Of a stretch of 38,803 nt of DNA, positions 1-7,097 are shown piece by piece. Every line of letters starts with the position of its first letter. The first letter of the stretch is position 1. The notes below the pieces were generated by a model, which saw only the letters and a program-made list of their open reading frames with translations, ran no database searches and was not told where the DNA came from. Source of the DNA: Bacteroidales bacterium (GTDB lineage: Bacteria > Bacteroidota > Bacteroidia > Bacteroidales > UBA932); assembly GCA_028686425.1 (NCBI GenBank), contig JAQUBZ010000023.1:1-38803 (forward strand), written 5' to 3'. The position numbers and the translations under genes are program-made.

Positions 1-330
1 CCTGATTTAATTTTTCACTCAGACAGAGGTGTTCAATATGCCTGTGAAGCCACTGTTAGACAATTAAAATCTTTAAGTATAATACAAAGTATGAGCAGAA
101 AAGGGAATTGTTGGGATAATGCTGTCGTAGAAAGTTTCTTTAAAACACTTAAAGTGGAATTGATATATGGTAGTAAAAAACTGAATTATACAGAAATGGA
201 ATCTGCAATATTTGAATATTTAGAAGTGTGGTATAATAAAAAAAGAAGGCATTCTACACTTCATAATCTTACAATTGAAGAATATTGGGATGAATATTAT
301 AAACAAAATAAATTAATTAATGTGGCTTAA
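1..330 (+). CDS. IS3-family transposase OrfB, C-terminal part (cut by window edge)
   Basis: The frame is open from the first base to TAA at 328-330 and encodes the C-terminal 109 residues of an IS3-family DDE transposase. Seen: the HSDRG motif with the second catalytic Asp (residue 8 of the visible part) and the DNAVVESFF motif with the catalytic Glu (residue 44). The 35 residues between them are the classic DD(35)E spacing. The tail (YNKKRRHSTLHNLTIEEY) is the usual rve_3 end. An internal ATG at 91 is not the true start. The N-terminal half, OrfA and the left IS end lie outside the window. Codon use is much more AT-rich than in queA, consistent with a mobile element. Confidence 0.93.
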   Translation, partial: PDLIFHSDRGVQYACEATVRQLKSLSIIQSMSRKGNCWDNAVVESFFKTLKVELIYGSKKLNYTEMESAIFEYLEVWYNKKRRHSTLHNLTIEEYWDEYYKQNKLINVA

Positions 331-360
331 CTTTTTGTACCAATAAAGTTTGCAATTCCA
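331..360 (+). mobile_element. Right terminal end of the IS3-family element
   Basis: This is the non-coding sequence after the transposase stop. It ends in TTCCA at 360, so the inward-reading end begins TGGAATTGC, consistent with the TG...CA ends of IS3 elements. The boundary is supported independently: the next base begins an intact 20-codon lipoprotein start read on the minus strand. The left inverted repeat and target duplication are outside the window, so the exact end is inferred. Confidence 0.6.
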
Positions 361-420
361 ATAACACCCTGCACACAACAGAGTTGCAAGGGCAAAAAGG
401 ACAAGTGACTTAATTTTCAT
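361..420 (-). pseudogene. 5' fragment of a lipoprotein gene interrupted by the IS
   Basis: Read on the minus strand from ATG at 420, exactly 20 codons remain before the IS end. They encode a type II lipoprotein signal peptide: a K-rich n-region (MKIKS), a hydrophobic core (LVLFALATLL) and the lipobox CAGC with the lipidated Cys at residue 19. A promoter-like -7 box lies about 70 bp upstream. The rest of the gene is either on the far side of the IS or lost, so the protein's function cannot be told. Confidence 0.72.
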
Positions 421-677
421 GATAATGATAATTTAATAATAATCTAAGTTGTTAAATAATGGCGACACACACGAAATTACCCATCGGGTCGCAAATCTAC
501 ATATATAAGAGAGAAAAAGTGCCATTTGGTACTATACAAAACAGAAAAACTTTTCAAAAAGTTATCAACACCCCCGTTGCAGGCACTTCTGGAGGCGATT
601 TGCTTTTTTGAAAAAATGGAGATAGAATACTGAATTTCCAGCCGAATTCAATCACGAATTGCAACTGTGGACGCTCA
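421..677. other. Non-coding stretch between the lipoprotein stub and queA
   Basis: This holds the 5' leader and promoter of the interrupted lipoprotein gene (minus strand) and the sequence downstream of queA. No further open frame, RNA gene or convincing terminator hairpin was seen. Confidence 0.6.
492..499 (-). promoter_or_regulatory. -7 box for the interrupted lipoprotein gene
   Basis: The minus strand reads TAGATTTG, matching the Bacteroidota -7 consensus TAnnTTTG. It would start a leader of about 65 nt before the lipoprotein ATG at 420. No clear TTTG -33 element is visible at the usual distance. Confidence 0.5.
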
Positions 678-1928
678 TCAGATTCGTTCCAGAAGGGATG
701 AATCTCCATAACTCAGAAACCTGAAATCATTGGCAAGGGCAAAGTCGTAAAGAGAGTGCCACGATTCGCCGATAAACGCAGCAATAAGCAGCAAAAGAGT
801 ACTTTGAGGCTGGTGAAAATTAGTCACGAGAAAGCGTACCACTCTATATTTGTAGCCCGGAACAATAATTATACGAGTTCTTGAGATAAGAGACTCTATT
901 GCATTATCATTCATATATTTAATAAGAGCTGAAACTGACTGTTCCAACGTATAATCATACCCCTCTTTGCGATACGGCTCCCACTGCTCTACCACCCCCG
1001 GAACCCCTTTTTCAATACATTGCACTCCCATAAAATAGAGTGATTCTAAACACCTTGTGGATGTGGTTCCTACAGCGATTATCGGCTTTTCAGCATAGTT
1101 AAGCAGGCTCTCTAAAAAACATTTTGAGACTGAAAACGGCTCGCTGTGCATCGTATGATCCTCGATGAACTCGCTTTTTACGGGCAGAAAAGTCCCGGCC
1201 CCGACATGGAGACAAAGAGATTCCCTCTTTATACCTATATTATCTATATCATTCAATTCCCTCTCGGTAAAATGGAGACCTGCCGTAGGTGCTGCCACAG
1301 AGCCCTCTTTTTTAGCATAATAGGTTTGATATCTGACATAATCTATAGGCTGCGTATCCCGCTTCAGATATGGTGGAATGGGAATCCGCCCACAAACTTC
1401 CATTACTTTTGAAAACGACATGCCATTCTCCCACGTAAACTCCACAATCGCCGAATTAGCACTCCTCTCAATCAATTCAGCCTTAAGACCAATCTCGCTG
1501 CACATTCTATATAGGCTATTATCTTCATTGTCAGAATGTTCAAAAGCATTCAACAGTGACAATTTCCCCCCTTTCCACCTCTTGATATTGCCAACAATCA
1601 CCTTCCATCGGCATTTTTGGGTCTGAGCAAAACACACCTGATAGTCTGACGGCATGTCGGGCTCTAAACAAAAAATCTCAACAACAGCACCCGTATCACG
1701 CTTGAAGAGCAATCTCGCCGGTACAACCTTAGTATTGTTAAACACCATAAGCGCATCTTTTGGAAGATACTTTGATATATCGGTAAATCGAGAGGCTGTA
1801 AACTGTCGGTTTACAGAATTGGTATAGACAAGCAATTTTGAATCGTCACGATTGGCAAGGGGATACTTTGCAATTCGTGCTTCAGGCAAATTATAGGTAT
1901 AGTCCTGTATTCGTATTTTTTCGGCCAT
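678..1928 (-). CDS. queA: S-adenosylmethionine:tRNA ribosyltransferase-isomerase QueA (long form)
   Basis: QueA transfers and isomerises the ribosyl part of SAM onto preQ1 in the tRNA anticodon wobble position, giving epoxyqueuosine in the cytoplasm. Seen: the N-terminus IRIQDYTYNLPEARIAKYP followed by RDDSKLLVY, the motif VAAPTAGLHFTEREL, LHVGAGTFLPVK, HSEPF, TTSTRCLES and NFHQPQSTLLLLIAAF. The length (416 aa) is that of the longer Bacteroidota QueA variant rather than the about 350 aa E. coli type. An in-frame ATG 10 codons upstream (1958) is possible, but a TATCTTTG -7 box at 1956-1963 overlaps it, so the mRNA would start at or after that codon. I therefore choose the ATG at 1928. No queuosine partners are in the window. 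Confidence 0.92.
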   Translation of the reverse strand: MAEKIRIQDYTYNLPEARIAKYPLANRDDSKLLVYTNSVNRQFTASRFTDISKYLPKDALMVFNNTKVVPARLLFKRDTGAVVEIFCLEPDMPSDYQVCFAQTQKCRWKVIVGNIKRWKGGKLSLLNAFEHSDNEDNSLYRMCSEIGLKAELIERSANSAIVEFTWENGMSFSKVMEVCGRIPIPPYLKRDTQPIDYVRYQTYYAKKEGSVAAPTAGLHFTERELNDIDNIGIKRESLCLHVGAGTFLPVKSEFIEDHTMHSEPFSVSKCFLESLLNYAEKPIIAVGTTSTRCLESLYFMGVQCIEKGVPGVVEQWEPYRKEGYDYTLEQSVSALIKYMNDNAIESLISRTRIIIVPGYKYRVVRFLVTNFHQPQSTLLLLIAAFIGESWHSLYDFALANDFRFLSYGDSSLLERI

Positions 1929-1955
1929 TTTAGACACTTTCGTTAAAAATTGATG

Positions 1956-1963
1956 CAAAGATA
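1956..1963 (-). promoter_or_regulatory. -7 box of queA
   Basis: The minus strand reads TATCTTTG, a full match to TAnnTTTG. It overlaps the upstream candidate ATG of queA, which decides the start at 1928 and leaves a leader of about 20 nt. No good -33 TTTG is visible. Operator cluster 1 lies 50-120 bp upstream. Confidence 0.65.
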
Positions 1964-2013
1964 TACTAATGTTTCAATCATTGAAATTTGAATTTTGTAA
2001 ACAATCCAATAAT

Positions 2014-2083
2014 TTACATTTGTAATCAATTTAGTTTACAAATGTTTACAAGACAAAACAATTTGACTGCTTTACAAATGTAA
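2014..2083. promoter_or_regulatory. Operator cluster 1: TTACA-N2-TGTAA palindromes upstream of queA
   Basis: Two perfect 12-bp palindromes (2014-2025 and 2072-2083) of the form TTACA-TT/AA-TGTAA flank a degenerate one (2036-2047, TTACAAATGTTT). A further half-site TTGTAAAC is at 1995-2002. They lie in the gap between divergent queA and the HTH gene and match the sites in cluster 2. Inferred to be binding sites of the adjacent HTH regulator; two-fold symmetry fits a dimeric XRE repressor. Confidence 0.6.
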
Positions 2084-2348
2084 TCATAAAAATCTATACC
2101 GATTGAAGCTCGCTAAGGTATAAGGATATAACTTAAATTTATAACTAATTATTAAAAACATAAGTGATTGAAATCCAGATAATTATTATATATTATATAA
2201 AGTATTTTATGGTTAGATTTGTAAAATATCGGCTTTTAGAGGCCATTTATTCTGTATTTTATAGTTATTTACTTTATAATCATCATTATTCCAGATATTT
2301 ATAATAATTATATCAAGTATTACTACTTTTCATTACCCGTTTTAAACA
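2084..2348. other. AT-rich spacer between the two operator clusters
   Basis: Very AT-rich sequence with runs of TA and AT steps, no open frame and no palindrome of the operator type. It could let bound regulators at either side be brought together by looping, but nothing in the sequence proves this. Confidence 0.5.
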
Positions 2349-2469
2349 TTTACAAACACTTAAAACGACTTCGGGTCACTCTGTTTACAAATGTAAATTG
2401 AAATATTCTGCAAATTATTTACAAAAGTTATCAATATAATGATTACATTTGTAGCAATTAAAGTTTACA
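2349..2469. promoter_or_regulatory. Operator cluster 2: TTACA-N2-TGTAA palindromes upstream of the HTH gene
   Basis: A perfect palindrome at 2385-2396 and near matches at 2419-2430 (TTACAAAAGTTA) and 2443-2454 (TTACATTTGTAG), plus half-sites at 2350-2356 and 2465-2469, the last 4 bp before the ATG. Site 2443-2454 covers the TACATTTG -7 box, so binding there would block transcription of the HTH gene: the arrangement of an autorepressor. About 265 bp without sites separates this cluster from cluster 1. Confidence 0.62.
2444..2451 (+). promoter_or_regulatory. -7 box of the HTH regulator gene
   Basis: TACATTTG matches TAnnTTTG and sits 21 bp before the ATG at 2473. It lies inside the palindrome at 2443-2454: the half-site core of the operator is itself a -7 box. 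No clear -33 element is seen. Confidence 0.55.
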
Positions 2470-2472
2470 ATT

Positions 2473-3372
2473 ATGAATAAGCGAATTCAGCGATTTTTAG
2501 AGCTTGAAGACCTGACTCCTGCAAAGTTTGCAGACATAATGGGAATTCAGCGATCAAGTGTCTCCCACATTCTGGCAGAGCGGAACAAACCGAGTTTTGA
2601 TTTCATCGAAAAGATGCTTCTCAAATTTCCGAACATAAATGCAGAATGGCTCATCCTCGGAAAAGGCAGACCTTACAAAGAAACGTACCCTCGTCCCGAA
2701 CTTGTGGCAGCTCATTCTGAAAATACAATTTACCGTCAGGACGTTTCTGCTTCTCGTCTGGAACCAATCAATTCCGGTCAGAATGGTACAACTCCGACTC
2801 TGGAACCAATCAATTCCGGTCAGAATGGTGCAACTCCGACTCAGGGACCAATCACATTCCGCAAGGATGGTGCAACTCCTGCTCAGGAAATATCCTCATC
2901 CCGCATGGAATCTGCAATGTCACGTCAGGAACCCAACTCCCACCGGGAACCTGCAATTCCCTCGACAAATCGAATTTTTTCGGAGGAAACCCCTATTTTT
3001 GAGGCAGACAACAACTCTCACGCTAATTCCAGAGATACGGCAATACGTGATTTATTTTCACAAGATTGTGAAAATAAGGAAATTAGCATAAAAAACAGTG
3101 CTTCATATCCTCGCGAGAATCGAATATTTGACGAAAAGAGTGGCAATCATGAAGAGTATCAACCCCAGAAAGAGGATAATTCGGACATCATGACCGCAGC
3201 CGAAGCCGCAGCCGCAGCCAATATGGATGGACACACTATTGAAAAGAGAGATGAAAAGCGAATTGAAAAACGAGATGATAAGAGAGATGAAAACATAATT
3301 GATAAACGAGATGATAAGCGAATTGCCAGAATTACCGTATTTTATAGTGATGGAACATTTGAAGAGCGATAA
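2473..3372 (+). CDS. XRE-like helix-turn-helix regulator with a long disordered linker
   Basis: Residues 1-66 form a helix-turn-helix domain (FADIMGIQRSSVSHILAERN is the HTH; FPNINAEWLILGKG is the conserved end seen in Bacteroidota phage-repressor-like regulators). The domain is followed by about 210 residues of low-complexity sequence: a 14-residue repeat (PINSGQNGxTPT, residues 96-137), Ser/Pro/Glu-rich stretches, an Ala run, and IEKRDEKR repeats. The last 18 residues (RIARITVFYSDGTFEER at the end) form a short conserved-looking tail with a VFYSDGTF motif. Family members usually have a much shorter linker. It probably binds the TTACA-N2-TGTAA palindromes in its own upstream region and represses itself, perhaps queA too. 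The target process is unknown. Confidence 0.8.
   Translation: MNKRIQRFLELEDLTPAKFADIMGIQRSSVSHILAERNKPSFDFIEKMLLKFPNINAEWLILGKGRPYKETYPRPELVAAHSENTIYRQDVSASRLEPINSGQNGTTPTLEPINSGQNGATPTQGPITFRKDGATPAQEISSSRMESAMSRQEPNSHREPAIPSTNRIFSEETPIFEADNNSHANSRDTAIRDLFSQDCENKEISIKNSASYPRENRIFDEKSGNHEEYQPQKEDNSDIMTAAEAAAAANMDGHTIEKRDEKRIEKRDDKRDENIIDKRDDKRIARITVFYSDGTFEER
2758..2883 (+). repeat. Tandem 42-bp minisatellite inside the HTH gene
   Basis: Three head-to-tail units of 42 bp begin at 2758, 2800 and 2842. The first two are almost identical; the third is diverged. 42 is a multiple of three, so changes in copy number keep the frame and alter only linker length by 14 residues. A fourth, very worn unit may follow at 2884. 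Confidence 0.85.
3238..3321 (+). repeat. Degenerate 24-bp repeat encoding IEKRDEKR
   Basis: Units at 3238-3261, 3262-3285 and 3298-3321 encode IEKRDEKR, IEKRDDKR and IDKRDDKR, with a 4-codon break (DENI) between the second and third. The result is a highly charged stretch just before the conserved C-terminal tail, probably a charged helix or flexible linker. Confidence 0.75.
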
Positions 3373-3392
3373 TACATTTAGCTGCCAATCTC

Positions 3393-3477
3393 GTCAACTC
3401 GCAAGCACCCCGGCAAGGCAACAGGATGCGGGGTTGGAGACGAGCCTTCACACATTAGTATGTCAATTCGCAAGCAC
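3393..3477. repeat. Short direct repeat pair between the convergent HTH and kinase genes
   Basis: A 16-bp sequence (GTCAACTCGCAAGCAC) at 3393-3408 recurs with one mismatch at 3462-3477. The 175-bp gap between the two convergent genes has no open frame of note and is more GC-rich than other gaps here. No classic terminator hairpin was recognised. Confidence 0.45.
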
Positions 3478-3547
3478 ACAGCCCAAGTTTAAGCGGTGAA
3501 AAGAGTGAGCGAAGAGTCTGACGCGCTGTGTGCAACACTCTCATTAT

Positions 3548-5929
3548 TTAAACGGTAACACGATTAGCCTTGATATTGCGCTCGATAGTATCTATCAAGA
3601 TACCGGACTGCAAAGGCTTTGAGATATAGTCATTGAACCCTCTCGACTTAATCAATCGCCTGTCATTCTCATAAGCATACGCCGTAACGGCAATAATAGG
3701 AACATTACTATCAATACTCCTTATAATCTCAGTTGCCTGATACCCATCCATATTCGGCATCTTTATATCCATAAGGATGGCGGAAATTTCACCGGCATGA
3801 TCTTTATAGATATTTATGACCTCTGCACCATCATTGGCTCTAAGCAGCCTGTACTTACCTTTCAACAGAACGGTATAAAGCATGTAATTATCATTAATGT
3901 CTTCAGCAACAAGAAGAATAGATTCCTTTTGAGGCAATTCCTGCGGCTTTTCCTCCTTGAAATCCTTTTTAAATTCAAATTTTTCGTAGTGTTCCATATC
4001 TTTAGGTGTCATTTTGATAATCTTATTATAATCAAGTGTAAACCAGAACAATGAGCCCTTATTGACTTTTGACTCTACACCGATTTTACCGCCCATCTTG
4101 TTAACAATAGTCTGACATATTGAGAGACCGAGCCCCGTCCCTACTTTGAATGAATCAAGTTTGACAAATCTGTCAAAAATAACATTTGTCTTATCGGCAG
4201 GAATACCTGACCCCGTGTCCTGAACATATAATTTCAAATCACTGCCAACTCTCTCATATCCAATGGTAATAGTACCGCTGTCGGTAAATTTGACAGCGTT
4301 CGACACAAAGTTGGTCAGAACCTGATTAATCCTGTCCTTTGAAGAATAAACAATAATCTTGTCGTAATAGTTGCTCACAACAACATTTATCGGACGTTTT
4401 TCATTGGTAATTCTCAGTCTCAGCGCATTGGCCACCTCGTTAATCAACTGGTTCAAATCGAAATCGACATTGATAAAATCAAGAGTATTGGACTCGATCT
4501 TGGACAAGTCGAGAATATCTCCAATCAGCTGCAGCAGCAAACTATTGTTACTCTTGATGATATTCATGTAGTTGTTTCTCTCTTTAACATCGTCACTATC
4601 AGCCAGCAATTCACTGAATCCGACAATTGCATTAAGAGGTGTCCTGATTTCATGGCTCATATTTGCAAGAAATGCAGATTTCAGCCTGTTGGACTCTTCG
4701 GCAGCCTCCTTTGCGGCAATCAATTCTGAAGAAGATTTACGCAGGATGGCATTGTATTTTTTAGTTTTGATACTGCTATATGTAAAAAATATCAGAATAA
4801 TGACCAACAACACTACCAAACCTATCAAAAAGACGAATGCCAGCTTATTCTGCTCATAAAATGTCGGAGGAACGTTGATATATCTCGAATCACGTGGAAG
4901 ATACAATCTGTTTATCTTCTTTTCCAGAAGTACATTGTTGTCAAACACATACTCATTTGGAAGAGTAGTCAGGAAGTTCTGGCTCGTATCCCTTATCAGA
5001 TTATACGCATCCCTCGCCATGGCCCTTCCAAAATTGGAATATTTCGGGACAATCCCGCCTATCGCCCACTGTCCGATACCTGTAGATGAAAGTGAGAACA
5101 CCGGAACTTTAGGGACAATACCCCTCATCATAAATATCGCATCACTCAGATAGAACCTTTCATCAATATCTATTCTCCATGCCCCAAGTAAAATCGCCGT
5201 ATTTTCAGGAAGATTATATAATCTGTCCTGAACTTCAAAAAACGACATCTGTCGTCCATCGAGCAATATGAGATTCATATCGGGATAATACTGCTTCATC
5301 TGATTGAAAACAAGGGCCTGCATGGTGAGACCGCCATAACTGTTATCGGATATAAAGACTATATTCTCGGTACCGGGATACAGCTTCTTTATAAGTTCAA
5401 TATTGCTCTTGACATCATACTCGTATATATATCCCCCCTTCAGAAAATGGAAATCGGTGGATTTACGGACATCCACGTAATCAGGCTGCCATGTGGCGAC
5501 ATCAATGGTCTGATCTTTGGGAATCAGCACCACATTGCAACTTACGCTGCCGCAAACCACGGGAATGTCGTCTATCAACGATATATCCTGGGATAGATAC
5601 GAAACGAAAGCCTCTTGTCCGAGCAGAATGACAAGCTTGGGCTTTCCGCCTTTAAAGTTACTGTTGAGAATATCCCTCATCCTCTCTTTCCATGCGAAGA
5701 ACTCGTTGTTGCTCTTGCAGTTCATGTTCTCAATGGAGATGGTGCATGTGCCGCCGAGAGACTTGTATTCGGCAATGAAGTCTGAAATGGTGTTGTATAT
5801 TCTTGAGGCGTCGGGATTATAAGACGTAATAGCCAATATTTTGGAATTATTGTCTTGCGAATATACAGATGTAAAAACCGCAAACAGCAGAAATACTGCA
5901 GCTATAACTTTAGTTACATAAAACTTCAT
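3548..5929 (-). CDS. Hybrid histidine kinase with periplasmic substrate-binding-like sensor
   Basis: Membrane signal-transduction kinase of 793 aa. Order seen: signal peptide 1-24; periplasmic region about 28-345 resembling an ABC substrate-binding protein (two alpha/beta lobes, [10 protein letters not shown] and [13 protein letters not shown]); transmembrane helix about 363-384; HisKA with the phospho-accepting His426 in NMSHEIRTP; HATPase with N-box [16 protein letters not shown] and GTGLGLS; and a C-terminal receiver about 671-785 with acidic E676/D677, phospho-acceptor D721 (LMDIKMP) and K771 (SKPL). There is no DNA-binding or HPt domain, so the signal must pass to a separate protein not seen here. 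It stands alone, divergent from pyrD. The ligand is unknown; the sensor class suggests a small molecule or sugar-like ligand, which is inference. Confidence 0.88.
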   Translation of the reverse strand: MKFYVTKVIAAVFLLFAVFTSVYSQDNNSKILAITSYNPDASRIYNTISDFIAEYKSLGGTCTISIENMNCKSNNEFFAWKERMRDILNSNFKGGKPKLVILLGQEAFVSYLSQDISLIDDIPVVCGSVSCNVVLIPKDQTIDVATWQPDYVDVRKSTDFHFLKGGYIYEYDVKSNIELIKKLYPGTENIVFISDNSYGGLTMQALVFNQMKQYYPDMNLILLDGRQMSFFEVQDRLYNLPENTAILLGAWRIDIDERFYLSDAIFMMRGIVPKVPVFSLSSTGIGQWAIGGIVPKYSNFGRAMARDAYNLIRDTSQNFLTTLPNEYVFDNNVLLEKKINRLYLPRDSRYINVPPTFYEQNKLAFVFLIGLVVLLVIILIFFTYSSIKTKKYNAILRKSSSELIAAKEAAEESNRLKSAFLANMSHEIRTPLNAIVGFSELLADSDDVKERNNYMNIIKSNNSLLLQLIGDILDLSKIESNTLDFINVDFDLNQLINEVANALRLRITNEKRPINVVVSNYYDKIIVYSSKDRINQVLTNFVSNAVKFTDSGTITIGYERVGSDLKLYVQDTGSGIPADKTNVIFDRFVKLDSFKVGTGLGLSICQTIVNKMGGKIGVESKVNKGSLFWFTLDYNKIIKMTPKDMEHYEKFEFKKDFKEEKPQELPQKESILLVAEDINDNYMLYTVLLKGKYRLLRANDGAEVINIYKDHAGEISAILMDIKMPNMDGYQATEIIRSIDSNVPIIAVTAYAYENDRRLIKSRGFNDYISKPLQSGILIDTIERNIKANRVTV

Positions 5930-5976
5930 CCCCTTGTTATTAAAACAAACACTAAAATAGGTATTTTTTATTTATA

Positions 5977-6001
5977 TTACAAATTAATGTTAATTTTGTA
6001 A
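5977..6001. promoter_or_regulatory. Inverted repeat before pyrD
   Basis: A 25-bp imperfect palindrome with arms TTACAAATTAA and TTAATTTTGTAA around a short centre ends 1 bp before the pyrD ATG. It shares the TTACA/TGTAA half-sites of the HTH operators but with a wider spacing. It contains TAATTTTG (5991-5998), a -7 box match, which would put the transcript start at about the ATG (nearly leaderless). Its role is uncertain. Confidence 0.4.
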
Positions 6002-6002
6002 T

Positions 6003-7097
6003 ATGTATAAGACTATCATCAGACCCCTATTATTTTCATTTTCAGTGGAAAATGCGCATATGCTCACTTTCCGTCTGCTGAGAATGCTCAGATACATTCC
6101 CGGAGCACAGTCCATAGTCAGGGCCATGTTCAGAGTAAAGACTCCCGATCTCGAAAGGGAAATTTTCGGAATAACATTTAAGAATCCTGTCGGAATAGCG
6201 GGAGGACTTGACAAGAATGGAGAATATTACAACGATCTCGCCAATTTCGGGGTGAGTTTTGTAGAGATAGGATCCCTCACTCCCAAAAGTCAGAGCGGCA
6301 ATCCCAAACCGAGATGTTTCAGGCTTGTCGAAGATGAAGCCATCATCAACAGATTCGGCATCAACAACAACGGTGTGAAATATGCTGTCAATCAGCTTAA
6401 AAACAATCCTCCGAGAAATGTCGTGGTTGTCGGCAATTTAAGCAAGAACACCCTCACACCCAACGATATGGCGGCAAAGGACTATGAAAAGTCATTCTCC
6501 ATCATGTACGATTTCGTGGATATGTTCGTGCTCAACGTCTCTTGTCCCAATGTCAAGGATCTGACTGAACTTCAAGATATTACACTGTTATCTGACATTA
6601 TTGACAGACTTATTACCATACGCCGTTTCAATGACGAGCACCGTCCGATTCTGCTTAAAGTCTCTCCCGACATACCTCTGCATCAGCTTGACGAGATTAT
6701 CGAGCTCGTCCTCGTATCGGGGATAGATGGCATCGTCGCCACCAACACCACCCGTTCTCGCGCCGGACTGAAGACTTATAGTCAGACAGTTGAAGCCATA
6801 GGCAATGGAGGTCTGAGCGGCGCTCCGCTGTTTGAAAAGTCATTAAGTTTTGTCAAATACATTCACGACAAGACTGACGGATTACTTCCAATCATAGGTG
6901 TAGGAGGTATAATGACACCGAAGCAGGCACAGCAGATGCTCGATGCAGGCGCCTCTCTGATAGAAGTTTATTCTGGATTTATTTATAATGGTCCGGCCTT
7001 TATCAAACAAATTTTAAAATATCTGCGGGCTGATAAAAGAGCCACGGCAGAGCAAGAGAAGCAGGAAGCACTTCAAAAAGATACTATTCAATCATGA
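6003..7097 (+). CDS. pyrD: Dihydroorotate dehydrogenase, class 2 layout
   Basis: Oxidises dihydroorotate to orotate in pyrimidine synthesis; class 2 enzymes sit on the inner membrane and pass electrons to quinone. Seen: the N-terminal class 2 helical extension (about 1-45, MYKTIIRPLLFSFSVENAH), FKNPVGIAGGLDKNGE, GSLTPKSQSGNPKPR, NRFGINNNG, the catalytic loop LNVSCPN at 178-183, LLKVSPD, VATNTT, GGLSGAPLFEKS and GVGGIMTP for FMN phosphate binding. 364 aa fits class 2. The residue in the catalytic-base position is Cys181 (SCPN), where E. coli and human class 2 enzymes have Ser (SSPN); Cys is the class 1 residue. The stop overlaps the cinA start (ATGA), so the two are translationally coupled. 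Confidence 0.93.
   Translation: MYKTIIRPLLFSFSVENAHMLTFRLLRMLRYIPGAQSIVRAMFRVKTPDLEREIFGITFKNPVGIAGGLDKNGEYYNDLANFGVSFVEIGSLTPKSQSGNPKPRCFRLVEDEAIINRFGINNNGVKYAVNQLKNNPPRNVVVVGNLSKNTLTPNDMAAKDYEKSFSIMYDFVDMFVLNVSCPNVKDLTELQDITLLSDIIDRLITIRRFNDEHRPILLKVSPDIPLHQLDEIIELVLVSGIDGIVATNTTRSRAGLKTYSQTVEAIGNGGLSGAPLFEKSLSFVKYIHDKTDGLLPIIGVGGIMTPKQAQQMLDAGASLIEVYSGFIYNGPAFIKQILKYLRADKRATAEQEKQEALQKDTIQS

Noticed and set aside
2639-3091. A 150-codon alternative frame within the HTH gene
   Set aside because: It arises from the 42-bp repeat being open in a second frame. The HTH frame has a conserved domain and a proper start.
3490-3545. Terminator hairpin between the convergent HTH and kinase genes
   Set aside because: The only complementary pair (AGAGTG/CACTCT) has a loop of about 28 nt and no T-run, too weak to call.
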